A stretch of DNA of 35,598 bases from Halieaceae bacterium (GCA_008081075.1 VMDB01000044.1:1-35598), one strand, 5' to 3'; counted from the first letter of the stretch, positions 16,365-25,732 are shown. Numbers and translations: made by a program. The notes: generated from the sequence alone by a model not told the origin.

Positions 16365-17390
16365 TCAAGCCCCTGCAATAATCGCTATCGCCTGATCCAC
16401 CGCCGCAGCCTCGGTATTAAAGCTCGTAACAAATCGGGTCATGTCAGGTCGAGCCGGCCAATCATAAAACTCCAGCCCCGCCTGCCTTAATCCATCCCGT
16501 AATTGCTCGGGGATTACCGGAAAGATCTCATTGGCATCCACAGCCCAGGGCAGATCAATACTGTCGTGGTCGCCAAAGGCCTCGGCAAGCCGTTGCGCCA
16601 TCGCATTGGCGTGACGTGCGTTGTCCAGCCATAAATCGCCTTCCAACAGCGCCAGCCATTGAGCCGCCAGGAACCGGTGTTTGGACCAGAGGTGTCCCGC
16701 TCTCTTGCGGCGATAAGCAAACTCTTCTGCCAGCGCATGATCGAAAATGACTACCGCCTCCGCGGCGATACCGCCGTCTTTTGTTAATCCAAAGCTGAGG
16801 CAATCGACACCTGATTGCCAAGTCAGTGCTGCCGGAGTCGCGCCGCTGGAAACCACAGCGTTGGCAAACCGAGCGCCATCCATGTGAAGGCGCAAGCCGA
16901 AGGTATCAGCGAGATCGCGGTAAGGCGCGATTTCGTGGGCGCTATAGACAGTGCCGGATTCAGTAACGTTCGACAAACTGATGACCGCGGGTTTGGCATT
17001 ATGTACACCATGCACCGTGGCAATCTCCATATGCGCTCGCATGGTATTCACATCGGGCTTGCCCGCGAGCCCCGACACGCCCACCAAACGCGCGCCACCG
17101 GTATAAAACTCTACCGCCGTGTTCTCGTCGTTACAGATGTGCGCGCCGTCATGACAATAAATAGCGCCCCAGGGGGGAGACAACGCGCTCAAGGCGAGCG
17201 CGTTGGCGGCAGTGCCCGTTGAAACAAAAAAAACCGCGCAGTCGGTCTCGAAAACCCGCTGCACCGCCGACTCCGCCTCGGCAGTCCACTGATCCTCGCC
17301 ATAGCCCGCCGCGCTACCGCGCGAAAGCGATTGCAGTCGCTCCAGCACGCTTGGGTGCACGCCCGCCTGATTGTCTGAGATGAAACTCAT
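16365..17390 (-). CDS. Low-specificity threonine aldolase-type PLP enzyme
   Basis: 341 aa from ATG 17390. Fold-type I PLP enzyme of the threonine aldolase/beta-eliminating lyase group. It has FISDNQAGVHPSV at the start (the family SDN..G block), FVSTGTAANALAL (55-67) for the PLP phosphate, HMDGARFANA with D171 contacting the pyridine nitrogen, and SFGLTKDGG with the PLP-binding lysine K204. The expected reaction is cleavage of L-threonine or L-allo-threonine to glycine and acetaldehyde. The frame can extend five codons to a TTG at 17405, but the ATG fits the family start better. It converges with the AraC gene and diverges from the AsmA gene. Activity on other beta-hydroxy amino acids is possible. 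Confidence 0.87.
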   Translation of the reverse strand: MSFISDNQAGVHPSVLERLQSLSRGSAAGYGEDQWTAEAESAVQRVFETDCAVFFVSTGTAANALALSALSPPWGAIYCHDGAHICNDENTAVEFYTGGARLVGVSGLAGKPDVNTMRAHMEIATVHGVHNAKPAVISLSNVTESGTVYSAHEIAPYRDLADTFGLRLHMDGARFANAVVSSGATPAALTWQSGVDCLSFGLTKDGGIAAEAVVIFDHALAEEFAYRRKRAGHLWSKHRFLAAQWLALLEGDLWLDNARHANAMAQRLAEAFGDHDSIDLPWAVDANEIFPVIPEQLRDGLRQAGLEFYDWPARPDMTRFVTSFNTEAAAVDQAIAIIAGA

Positions 17391-17562
17391 ATCACCCACT
17401 GTCAAAATCCTTTGCTCGCGATGTTTGTTTAGATTATGACACTCCTCGCGAACTCACTCGAAAAGCGTTTTGGGGAACGGCATGTCCCGATACACTACTG
17501 TTCCCCAGCAATACCAGATAACGAGCGCTTCGCGTTATCGGACTTCTATCATGCGGAGAGTA

Positions 17563-20500
17563 ATGCCTGCCCTGCGATACTTTTTTGTGGCGTCACTGGT
17601 TTTGGTGCTCGCCCTGACGGCGGCGGTAGTCAGCCTCAATTTAGGCGCCTCGCGACCGCTTTACGAGTGGATTGCCCGCACCGCGTTAAATCGAGATGTC
17701 CAGATAGCGGGCCCGATCAGCCTTCGCATTGGCTCCGTCACGACGCTGTCGCTCAACAACATCACCGTTGCTGGGACCAGCGAGGGCACACCGGCATTTG
17801 CCACAATAGGCGCGCTAGTTGCACAGGTTTCCCTCTTTTCACTCTGGGACGACGCCCTCGTCGTTCCTTCAGCTTCGGTCGACGACCTAAGGGTATTTAT
17901 CGACATCGATGAGACCGGTCAGGGGAATTGGCCCACATTCAGCGATGGAGATCTCACGGCCGAAGACCCCAGCGGGGCTAAACTGCCCTATGTGCTACGT
18001 GCAACCGACCTGCGCATCGAACGAGCGCTGCTGCGCGTGTGGGACGCCCGCAGCAATCAACAACGGACGCTGTTTATCGAGACGCTTCACGAGACACTCA
18101 TCGAAGACACGCTGCAGCTGCGCAGCCGCGGCAGTCTCAATACCAGTCCCTTCAGCACTACATTGATGGTCGAGGGTGTGGCGTCTCTACTGGATATTCG
18201 CGACTGGCAGGTGCATTGGGAAGGGTCTCTCGGCGATGCCGAATTTGAGCTGTCTGCGGCTGTCGCGTCAATTGATGAACTCATCCGCTCCGATATCGAT
18301 CTGTCGATACATACCGATAGCGCGCAGAACGTCTTGCAATCCCTGAACTTACCGGCCAGCACCGAAGGTCCAGCTGATCTCGCGCTACAGTCCCGAAGGC
18401 AAGGAGACCGACGGGTCGTCAATCTCAGTGGCCGCCTGGGCGAGTTGCGCGTGACGGGTTCCGCAGAACAACCAATGGCCTCAGGCTTGGAGAGCGGCCA
18501 CATCGTGCTCAGCGCCAGCGGCCCCAGCCTGTCCCAAGTCGGGGCGCTGCTGGATACACAAGGATTCCCTACCGCGCCTTTTGCTATGGATGTCGAGGCA
18601 TCACTCGAGGGCCAAGCTGTAACCGTTGAACAACTGCAGCTGACCAGTGAGGCAATCACCCTCTCGCTGTCGGGCACACTGCCGGGATATCAAGCGCTCA
18701 ACGCAGGCGAGCTCCGCGGCGATATCGACATCCCCGACTTGAATTCGTTCTCAGGCCTGCTTGATCCCATCAAGCCGCTACAGGGCTCACTTAGCGGCAC
18801 GGTGTCGCTCGCACGTGACGCCGATGGCACTGACGTAGTCGTCACCAGCACATCTCCACTGCTGACACTCACGCTCAACGGTCAGTTGACACCGGAGCCA
18901 GGCTTTTCAGGATCAGCGGTGCAATTCTCGGGGCGCAGCGCAGTACCTGACCAGTGGCTCGGTCTCTTGATGGAAACCCCACCTCCACTCGCCCCTATCG
19001 ATTTCGCAGGGGAAGCGACCCTCTCTGCGCCCGAGACCCTTACAGTAGAGAGCCTGACCGTTCGTACGAGTAACGATGTGGTGTCTGTGCGAGGCCTTAT
19101 TGGCTGGGCAGAAGCTACCGAAAAAACCGCAATTTCCGTCACGGCCCGGTCGCAGAATTTGCAGGAGACGCTAGCGCCCTGGGTATCACAGACAGAATTT
19201 TTGCCTGACCTGCCTGCCGTTGCCGAGGCTCAGCTGGCTTTTACTTCGCCTGATCTAATGAAGATTGAGAGGGCAATGTTGTCGGTAGATCAGAACGTGG
19301 CGGCGTTCGCGGGCGACATTTCTCTGCAAAACACCGAACCTAGCATTTCCGGATTTTTGGACGTCTCGGTCCCGGTTTTTCAAACGCTTTTCCCTGCATT
19401 GGCGGTGCCGCAGCGCTACGACACACCGCTTAACTTTAGTGGCGATGTGGTTTGGACGCCCGGCGTCATCGCTCTTGATGTTGCCGATAATCGGCTGCGC
19501 TACGGATCTATAACCGCCGACGGTCAGCTCTCGTTGGATCTACTTGAAGGGACGGCTGGATTCGATTTACACGCGAGCACGCCAGACGCGAGGGACTATC
19601 TGCCCGCTGCTGAGCGCGGGTCCGACACACCTCCAATGCCCATGACTGCAACGGTCACCGGGGGCTGGAACGCACACCATGTGCGCGTTGAGGCACTGCG
19701 GATCAATTCGGCGGAGCTTCAGATTGACAGTGCCGGCTTACTCGAACTGTCCAGTGAGGCGTTTTCTAATAGTCACCTCGACGCCGTGGTCAGCATTGCG
19801 CGTATGGGTCTACTCAAAGAGTGGCTTGATTTCCCTTTTCCGGACCAGAACCTAGAGATCACCGCGGATATTGATTCGCGGGAGGGAGCACTCGTTGTTG
19901 ACACGCTGACGCTGCTGTCTGGCGAGAGTGATCTCAGCGTCAAAGGCACGGCAGTGCGCGCTTCGGGCCTGCAGTTAAATCTGGATGTCAGTGCCCGTCA
20001 TCTGAACTTAGACCCTTGGATCTCGGCGCTACGCGAGGAAGACAGTGCGGCGCCCGAGCAGGATACTGGATCGACCGACAATCAACGGGTTTTACCCGAT
20101 TATCCGACCTCCACCGCATGGTTACGGGACGTTGTTGTGAACACCGAACTCAGCATCGCCGAATTCATCGGTCTCCCAAGACCGGTTTTTAACGTGAGGG
20201 GCGAGCTGAACATCAGCGAGCAGGGCATTGTGATACCCCATCTCTCGGCAGAAAACGAGCGCTCCGGCGGGGCAACCCTGACAGGATCCCTCCTCAGCAA
20301 TCAGGGCGCCGCACCTCAATTGGACATCGCGATCGAGGGAATCAATCTGGTGATGGGTATCCCCAAGGCCCCGTCGGAAGACGTCGATTCCCTGCCCTCT
20401 TATGAGTTCAAATCCAAATTGACCGGAGCCGGCAATACAACCCGCGAGTTGGCATCGAGTCTCGAGGGTTATCTCAATGTAGTGATGGGGTCGGGAAAGG

Positions 20501-21000
20501 TGTTGAACGCGGGGTTCGATCGACTCACCAATTCCTTTTTACAGGAGCTCACGCAAGTGCTGAATCCGTTGCAGAGCCAGAGAGACGTTACAGCGATCAA
20601 CTGCGCTGCCGCCTTCGTCACCAGTGAGGCAGGCAAGCTATCAGGCAAACCCGCAGTCGTTGTTGACACACCGGACGTGAAAATGTTTTCCAACGTGACG
20701 CTGGATCTTGGCGCGGAGCGCATCAAAGCCAAATTTAAAACGGTTCCACAAAAAGGATTAGGATTAAGCGTGAGTAGTGTCATCAACCCTTATGTCGAGG
20801 TCTCGGGGACGCTGTCCGATCCCAAAATCATGGTGGACCCTGCCAACACAGTCGTGGGAGGAAGTCTGGCCGTCATGACAGGGGGGTTGTCCATACTGGC
20901 GCAAAATGTTGTCGAGCGGATGAGTGCCAGCGGCAACATCTGCGCCGCTCGGCTCAGCAAGGCGAACGAGGAAATGTCGACGCTTGACGATCAGCGCTAG
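17563..21000 (+). CDS. AsmA-family inner-membrane-anchored protein
   Basis: About 1145 aa from ATG 17563. The N-terminus has one transmembrane helix (RYFFVASLVLVLALTAAVV), followed by the AsmA block RDVQIAGPISLRIG. A very long periplasmic region of repeated beta-strand units follows, of the kind that forms a lipid-conducting groove in AsmA/TamB/YhdP proteins. The C-terminal AsmA domain is recognisable at about 960-1130: GEL..SEQGIVIPHLSAEN, YLNVVMGSGKVLN and NPYVEVSGTLSDPKI. Such proteins are linked to phospholipid transport and outer-membrane homeostasis. ATG 17551 is an alternative; GGAG just before 17563 favours the latter, and the TTG at 17470 is unlikely. Its TAG stop interlocks with the stop of the convergent serA. 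Confidence 0.88.
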   Translation: MPALRYFFVASLVLVLALTAAVVSLNLGASRPLYEWIARTALNRDVQIAGPISLRIGSVTTLSLNNITVAGTSEGTPAFATIGALVAQVSLFSLWDDALVVPSASVDDLRVFIDIDETGQGNWPTFSDGDLTAEDPSGAKLPYVLRATDLRIERALLRVWDARSNQQRTLFIETLHETLIEDTLQLRSRGSLNTSPFSTTLMVEGVASLLDIRDWQVHWEGSLGDAEFELSAAVASIDELIRSDIDLSIHTDSAQNVLQSLNLPASTEGPADLALQSRRQGDRRVVNLSGRLGELRVTGSAEQPMASGLESGHIVLSASGPSLSQVGALLDTQGFPTAPFAMDVEASLEGQAVTVEQLQLTSEAITLSLSGTLPGYQALNAGELRGDIDIPDLNSFSGLLDPIKPLQGSLSGTVSLARDADGTDVVVTSTSPLLTLTLNGQLTPEPGFSGSAVQFSGRSAVPDQWLGLLMETPPPLAPIDFAGEATLSAPETLTVESLTVRTSNDVVSVRGLIGWAEATEKTAISVTARSQNLQETLAPWVSQTEFLPDLPAVAEAQLAFTSPDLMKIERAMLSVDQNVAAFAGDISLQNTEPSISGFLDVSVPVFQTLFPALAVPQRYDTPLNFSGDVVWTPGVIALDVADNRLRYGSITADGQLSLDLLEGTAGFDLHASTPDARDYLPAAERGSDTPPMPMTATVTGGWNAHHVRVEALRINSAELQIDSAGLLELSSEAFSNSHLDAVVSIARMGLLKEWLDFPFPDQNLEITADIDSREGALVVDTLTLLSGESDLSVKGTAVRASGLQLNLDVSARHLNLDPWISALREEDSAAPEQDTGSTDNQRVLPDYPTSTAWLRDVVVNTELSIAEFIGLPRPVFNVRGELNISEQGIVIPHLSAENERSGGATLTGSLLSNQGAAPQLDIAIEGINLVMGIPKAPSEDVDSLPSYEFKSKLTGAGNTTRELASSLEGYLNVVMGSGKVLNAGFDRLTNSFLQELTQVLNPLQSQRDVTAINCAAAFVTSEAGKLSGKPAVVVDTPDVKMFSNVTLDLGAERIKAKFKTVPQKGLGLSVSSVINPYVEVSGTLSDPKIMVDPANTVVGGSLAVMTGGLSILAQNVVERMSASGNICAARLSKANEEMSTLDDQR

Positions 21001-22181
21001 CCCAGCGGGCCATCGATAACACGAAGATTGATCACACCCTCGACGCCTCGGATTTTATCCAACAAAGGCTCTTGCGGCGCACTATCGAGATCGATGATAT
21101 TGTAAGCAACGTCACCGATACTTTTGTTCAGCAAATCCGCTACGTTCAGTCCCTCGTCGCCAATAAGCGTCAGGATGTGGCTCAGCATGCCAGGCGCGTT
21201 ACGGTTGGATATGGTGACGCGGCAATCTGTGGTGCGCTCGAGCTCGATCGAGGGGAAGTTAACCGAGTTGCGAATGTTGCCATACTCTAGGAACGCCTTG
21301 AGCTGGCTGGCCGCCATAACTGCACAATTTTCCTCAGCTTCCGCTGTACTGGCGCCTATATGCGGCATCAACAAGGCATCCTTTCGGCCAAGGAGCGCAG
21401 GGTTTGGAAAATCACTGACATAAAAACGCAGTTGCTTGGCATCAAGGGCTGACACGATGGATTCCGTGTCCACAATCTCTTCGCGGGCAAAATTGAGTAA
21501 GCAGCTTCCTTTTCGGAAATGCCCCAGCATTTCCTTATTAATGAGCCCACGGGTGCTGTCCAACACGGGCAGGTGCAGGCTCACAAAATCACTGCGACTG
21601 AAGAGCGACTGCATGTTCTCCATTCGCTGCACGTCACTGGGTAAGCGCCAGGCAGCTTCCACCGAGAGCGCAGGGTCATAACCCACGACACGCATTCCAA
21701 AATCCAGTCCGAGTCGCGCTACCAGACTTCCGATCGAACCCAAGCCCACAACCCCCAGCGTCTTTCCCGCCAGTTCGGCACCGGCAAATCGCTTCTTCTC
21801 CTGCTCCATCAGCGCATTCATCGCTTGGGCAGACATCGTTGCATCCTGGGATTGAGCAAACGCGATGCCACCCACGATATCCCGCGACGCCAGCAGCATT
21901 GCCGCTGCCACGAGCTCTTTTACTGCATTGGCATTCGCGCCAGGCGTGTTGAACACCGGGATACCGCGTTCGATGCACAGCGCCAGCGGGATGTTGTTGA
22001 CCCCCGCGCCTGCTCGAGCGATGGCGGTCACCGACGGCGGGATCTCCTCGGCCTGCAGTTTATGGCTGCGCAGTAACAGCGCATCCGGGTGCGCTATGTC
22101 TTGCCCCACCTCGTAACGACCGCGCTCGAATCGATCAAGGCCGCGTGGAGAGATGGTGTTGTAGGTCTTAATTCGGTACAT
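20997..22181 (-). CDS. serA: D-3-phosphoglycerate dehydrogenase with ACT domain
   Basis: 394 aa. A D-isomer 2-hydroxyacid dehydrogenase that begins serine synthesis by oxidising 3-phosphoglycerate. The substrate-domain block is ARAGAGVNNIPL (56-66 region). The NAD-binding loop is GVVGLGSIG with GLGSIG at 146-151. The catalytic arginine block is NFAREEIVD, unusual because most enzymes have ARG in place of ARE, and the catalytic histidine is in LLMPHIGAST. A C-terminal ACT domain (about 320-394: CRVTISNRNAPGMLSHIL) suggests feedback control by serine. The short form of about 390 aa is known from many bacteria. The LysR regulator lies upstream on the same strand, 70 bp away. The ribosome binding site is weak (CCAGG very near ATG). 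Confidence 0.9.
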   Translation of the reverse strand: MYRIKTYNTISPRGLDRFERGRYEVGQDIAHPDALLLRSHKLQAEEIPPSVTAIARAGAGVNNIPLALCIERGIPVFNTPGANANAVKELVAAAMLLASRDIVGGIAFAQSQDATMSAQAMNALMEQEKKRFAGAELAGKTLGVVGLGSIGSLVARLGLDFGMRVVGYDPALSVEAAWRLPSDVQRMENMQSLFSRSDFVSLHLPVLDSTRGLINKEMLGHFRKGSCLLNFAREEIVDTESIVSALDAKQLRFYVSDFPNPALLGRKDALLMPHIGASTAEAEENCAVMAASQLKAFLEYGNIRNSVNFPSIELERTTDCRVTISNRNAPGMLSHILTLIGDEGLNVADLLNKSIGDVAYNIIDLDSAPQEPLLDKIRGVEGVINLRVIDGPLG

Positions 22182-22251
22182 AACCTGGGGTCAGTATTTA
22201 CGGGACGCGCATTGTGCGCCATTGCGGGCCCTGATGCGAGTTATTGAAGGC

Positions 22252-23181
22252 TCAAAGGAGAGTTACCTCGCTGGCTAGATGCTCGCTCACCACGCCTCTG
22301 ATGGCATCGGCGAGCTGTCGAAAAGCAACGCGTGAAGGCGATCGTCGGCGCCAAGCCAGTGCATGATCCCTACTCATGGTGACGCCCTCGACATCTGTAA
22401 TACGGGGCGTATCCGATTCACCAATTTCAGACGCCACATACAGCGCCGGCAAAAAAGAAATGCCCATTCCCATCACCACCATTTGCCGCAACGTATCGAG
22501 CGAAGTTCCCTCAAAATCGCGGTTCACTGTGGCACCGAGACTCTCGCAGAGATCGCTTACCTGCTTATGGAATAGGTGCTGCTCATCAATGGTCAGCACC
22601 GATTCGCCGACCAGGTCAGTGCCCGTTACGGATGATTTAGATGCCAACGGGTGCTCGAGTGGCACCGCCAGTTTTACGGGCTCCCTAAATAGCGGTGCGA
22701 TCTCCAGTTCATCGCCTGTTAATGGCAATGTCGTCAATACGACGTCGTGCACCGCTGACTTCAGCTCTGCCCCCAACTGCGCCGGGGTCGATTCACGCAC
22801 ATACAAGCGAAGGTTTTCGAAACGCTGATGTAGCTGAGGCAAAACGCGAGGCAGGAGGTAGGGCCCGAGGGTGCGGGTTACCCCCATGCGATAAACGCTA
22901 CCGCTCGATACACCCCGTGCTTGATCACAGAATTCCTTCAGCTCTTCTGCAATGCTTCGCGCGCGTGGTAATAGCTCACGACCCACCGGAGTCAGAATGA
23001 CACCGTTGCGCTGTCGCTCAAAAAGCGTGGTGTCCAAAGCCTTTTCCATAGCGGCAATCTGAACGGTCAGGGTCGGTTGCGTCACCCCCAGACGATCGGC
23101 GGCCCGGCGAAAGCTGCCCGCATCTGCAATCGCCTCAAAATACCGCAGTTGCCTAAAGCTTAATTGCTCCGGTTTTACCAT
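22252..23181 (-). CDS. LysR-type regulator, OxyR-related but lacking the peroxidatic cysteine
   Basis: 309 aa. The N-terminal winged helix-turn-helix is complete (LSFRQLRYFEAIADAGSFRRAAD, then VTQPTLTVQI). The effector domain aligns with OxyR over a long stretch: VLTIDEQHLFHKQVSDLCESLG with the OxyR redox loop, then FEGTSLDTLRQMV and GISFLPALYV. E. coli OxyR has C199 and C208; here these are L203 and C212, nine residues apart as in OxyR. The peroxide-reactive first cysteine is therefore absent and hydrogen peroxide sensing by the known disulfide is not expected. It is divergent from carbonic anhydrase and SulP genes, which are its likely targets, possibly in response to inorganic carbon or a metabolite. 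Confidence 0.88.
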   Translation of the reverse strand: MVKPEQLSFRQLRYFEAIADAGSFRRAADRLGVTQPTLTVQIAAMEKALDTTLFERQRNGVILTPVGRELLPRARSIAEELKEFCDQARGVSSGSVYRMGVTRTLGPYLLPRVLPQLHQRFENLRLYVRESTPAQLGAELKSAVHDVVLTTLPLTGDELEIAPLFREPVKLAVPLEHPLASKSSVTGTDLVGESVLTIDEQHLFHKQVSDLCESLGATVNRDFEGTSLDTLRQMVVMGMGISFLPALYVASEIGESDTPRITDVEGVTMSRDHALAWRRRSPSRVAFRQLADAIRGVVSEHLASEVTLL

Positions 23182-23276
23182 CTGTTTTACTCACGACGCT
23201 GAGGGATTAAAGGAAGGCGTTAATTTGCAGTAAATCGAAGCGCAAACATGCTGGGAAACCAATCAACCGCCAAAAT

Positions 23277-23325
23277 ATAGATAAAATCTATCACATATTA
23301 TGATGATCTGCGATTTATCTATCAC
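23277..23325. promoter_or_regulatory. Putative LysR/OxyR-type operator between the LysR and carbonic anhydrase genes
   Basis: ATAGATAAAATCTAT (23277-23291) fits the OxyR consensus ATAG-n-T-nnn-A-n-CTAT at every fixed position and is a T-N11-A LysR dyad. ATCTATCAC (23286-23294) recurs at 23317-23325, exactly 31 bp or three helical turns downstream, next to a half-match of the same 15-mer (23308-23322). The region is AT-rich compared with its surroundings. It lies 68-116 bp before the carbonic anhydrase ATG. Confidence 0.7.
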
Positions 23326-23392
23326 GTAAAACTGCGTACAAAGGCGCCGTTAATACGAGCACACTGTGCCAACACCAGAGGTAGACACTGCA

Positions 23393-24025
23393 ATGAAATC
23401 AATTGTTCAGGGGATATTGGATTACCAACAGGAAGACCATCCGGAGAATCAAGCGCTGTTCGACAAGCTGGCTAATGCTCAGTCTCCCGAGGTTTTGCTG
23501 GTTACCTGTGCTGACTCGCGTATCAACCCCAACCTCGTCACCAAAACCGCACCGGGTGATCTCTTCGTTTGCCGTAACGCGGGCAACATCGTACCCCCCA
23601 TGCCCGGCTACGCCGGCGGCGTGACGGCCTCCATAGAGTTTGCCGTCGCTGTGCTGGGTGTAAAAGACATTGTTGTCATGGGCCACACCGACTGTGGTGC
23701 CATGAAAGGCGCGATGAATCCCGAGGCCGTCGCACATCTACCCAGCGTCAAGAATTGGCTGAGTTTCGCAGAGGCGGCGGCTGCCGGCGTGCCCGAATCT
23801 GACCGCAGTTGTCCCGAAACGCTACTCAAAGTGACCGAGGCGAACGTGCTTCTGCAACTCGATCATCTAAAAACCCACGACGCGGTGGCTGAAAAACTCA
23901 GCGCTGGACAAATCGGTCTGCATGGCTGGGTATACCACATCGCCACCGGTGACGTGACTTCGTATGACGAAGAGCGAGGTGCGTTTGTGTCCCTCGCCGA
24001 ACACTACGCCGACCTTTTAGCTTGA
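23393..24025 (+). CDS. Beta-class carbonic anhydrase
   Basis: 210 aa from ATG 23393. Zinc enzyme interconverting CO2 and bicarbonate. The ligands and catalytic dyad are in VTCADSR (C39, D41, R43) and GHTDCGAM (H98, C101). The block FVCRNAGNIVPP at about 58-69 is also characteristic. There is no signal peptide, so a cytoplasmic location is expected. GAGG lies about 11 bp before the ATG; a GTG at 23366 in frame would add nine residues. It is followed after 27 bp by the SulP transporter, giving a likely operon in which bicarbonate entering by SulP is equilibrated with CO2 inside the cell. The divergent LysR gene suggests regulated expression. Confidence 0.95.
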   Translation: MKSIVQGILDYQQEDHPENQALFDKLANAQSPEVLLVTCADSRINPNLVTKTAPGDLFVCRNAGNIVPPMPGYAGGVTASIEFAVAVLGVKDIVVMGHTDCGAMKGAMNPEAVAHLPSVKNWLSFAEAAAAGVPESDRSCPETLLKVTEANVLLQLDHLKTHDAVAEKLSAGQIGLHGWVYHIATGDVTSYDEERGAFVSLAEHYADLLA

Positions 24026-24052
24026 TCTAGCGAACCAGAAAAGGAATAACCC

Positions 24053-25732
24053 GTGACCCGTTTCTTTGATTTCTCTCATCTGCGCGGTGATATTTTCGGT
24101 GGCTTAACGGCGGGCGTAGTGGCGCTTCCGCTTGCGCTGGCCTTCGGAGAAGCCTCTGGGGCCGGCCCCATTGCCGGTGTCTATGGCGCCATCCTCGTCG
24201 GGTTTTTTGCAGCGCTCTTTGGGGGCACCCCGTCACAGATATCGGGACCCACCGGCCCAATGATTGTGGTCTTTGCAGGAGTTTTTGCCTCGCTGAGTGG
24301 CGACCTGTCACTCGTATTCGCCACCGTGATCCTCGCCGGCGCGCTGCAGATTGCCTTCGGCCTGTTGGGGTTTGGCCAGTACATCAGGCTGGTGCCTTAC
24401 CCCGTGGTTTCTGGATTTATGAGCGGCATCGGCTGCATCATTATTGCGCTACAGCTGGCGCGGTTATTCGGCCATGAACCCGCTGAAAGTGGCACGATCC
24501 CAGCGCTCATGGAGATCCCCACCGCAGTCAGCAATCCCAACATGGGCGCGCTGGGCGTGGGACTGCTAACCCTCGGCATCGTATTTTTCTGGCCCAGCAA
24601 CTGGGGACGATATTTACCCGGCCCGCTGGCAGCATTGATCATCGGTACCCTCGTGAGCCTCGCATTAACCGATGTGCCCATATTGGGCGCCATTCCAACC
24701 GGGCTACCCGACTTTATTGTGCCTTCGTTCTCCAGTGCCACTATCCTAATCGTATTCGAAGCGGCTATGATTCTCGCGATTCTGGGTGCCATAGACAGCC
24801 TGCTGACCTCGCTGGTTGCCGACAACATGACGCGCACCCGACACCACTCCAACCGAGAGCTCATTGGTCAAGGCGTTGGCAATATGGCGGCGGGGTTTTT
24901 CGGTGGTATTCCTGGCGCCGGAGCGACGATGAGAACCGTCGTTAATATCCGCACGGGCGGCGTGACCAAAATCTCCGGCATGTTGCACAGTTTATTGCTG
25001 CTGGCAGTGGTACTGGTGCTTGCGCCTATGGCATCCAAAATACCGCACGCGGTACTGGCGGGGATTCTTGTCAAAGTAGGCTACGATATTATCGATTGGT
25101 CATATTTGAAGCTTGCACACCGTGGTCCGCGCTTTGACCTTTTGCTAATGGTCATGGTCTTGAGCCTGACCGTATTTGTAGACCTAATCACTGCAGTGGT
25201 GGCGGGCGTTGTCGTAGCGGCCGTGGCGTTCGTCAAGCAGGTCGCCGATGAACAGTTGGCATCAGCTGCCGGACACGCAGACGATCCCACTGAAGGACTG
25301 ACTGACGACGAAACCGAACTACTCGAGGAATGCGGTACCCGTTTGACCTACTTCAATTTTGGTGGCCCATTAAGTTTCGGGGCTGCTGCTGATTTAGGTC
25401 ATCAGGTCAGAGAGCGTCTAAGCCCGTCACACCACACTTCACTGGTGCTGGACTTTGGCAGGGTGCCATTCATGGATGTCTCGGCTGCTCGCGCTGTCGA
25501 GACGATTGCTCTGGACGCCGTTCATGCTGGCAAACACCTGTATCTGTGCGGGATCAATGAAGCAGTAGCCGCAAGTCTGGAAGGGCTCGGTGTCAACGAA
25601 CATCTGTCCGACGAGCACCGCCACGAGACGCGCCTGGAAGCACTTCAGGCGGCCCGCAATTGGATATTTGATAACACGGGAGAGGACGGCACCGCACCGG
25701 GCGGAGCCTCCGCCAAACCCGCTACGGCTTGA
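24053..25732 (+). CDS. SulP-family anion transporter with STAS domain, BicA-like (bicarbonate predicted)
   Basis: 559 aa from GTG 24053, with AGGA 7 bp upstream. Inner-membrane protein with about 12-14 hydrophobic segments. The SulP signature starts GDIFGGLTAGVVALPLALAF, and the conserved SQISGPTGPM loop lies near 61-70. A second conserved region reads GQGVGNMAAGFFGGIPGAG. The cytoplasmic STAS domain (about 430-545) begins TYFNFGGPLSFGAAADL and includes LDFGRVPFMDVSAARAV, the type found in cyanobacterial BicA, a sodium-dependent bicarbonate transporter. Coupling to a carbonic anhydrase gene supports bicarbonate rather than sulfate, but substrate is inferred. The tail after the STAS domain is Gly/Ala-rich and probably disordered. 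Confidence 0.9.
   Translation: MTRFFDFSHLRGDIFGGLTAGVVALPLALAFGEASGAGPIAGVYGAILVGFFAALFGGTPSQISGPTGPMIVVFAGVFASLSGDLSLVFATVILAGALQIAFGLLGFGQYIRLVPYPVVSGFMSGIGCIIIALQLARLFGHEPAESGTIPALMEIPTAVSNPNMGALGVGLLTLGIVFFWPSNWGRYLPGPLAALIIGTLVSLALTDVPILGAIPTGLPDFIVPSFSSATILIVFEAAMILAILGAIDSLLTSLVADNMTRTRHHSNRELIGQGVGNMAAGFFGGIPGAGATMRTVVNIRTGGVTKISGMLHSLLLLAVVLVLAPMASKIPHAVLAGILVKVGYDIIDWSYLKLAHRGPRFDLLLMVMVLSLTVFVDLITAVVAGVVVAAVAFVKQVADEQLASAAGHADDPTEGLTDDETELLEECGTRLTYFNFGGPLSFGAAADLGHQVRERLSPSHHTSLVLDFGRVPFMDVSAARAVETIALDAVHAGKHLYLCGINEAVAASLEGLGVNEHLSDEHRHETRLEALQAARNWIFDNTGEDGTAPGGASAKPATA

Noticed and set aside
17436-17912. 158-codon plus-strand frame at the start of the AsmA gene
   Set aside because: It overlaps the AsmA gene in another frame, the product has no domain pattern and is Arg/His-rich in its second half.
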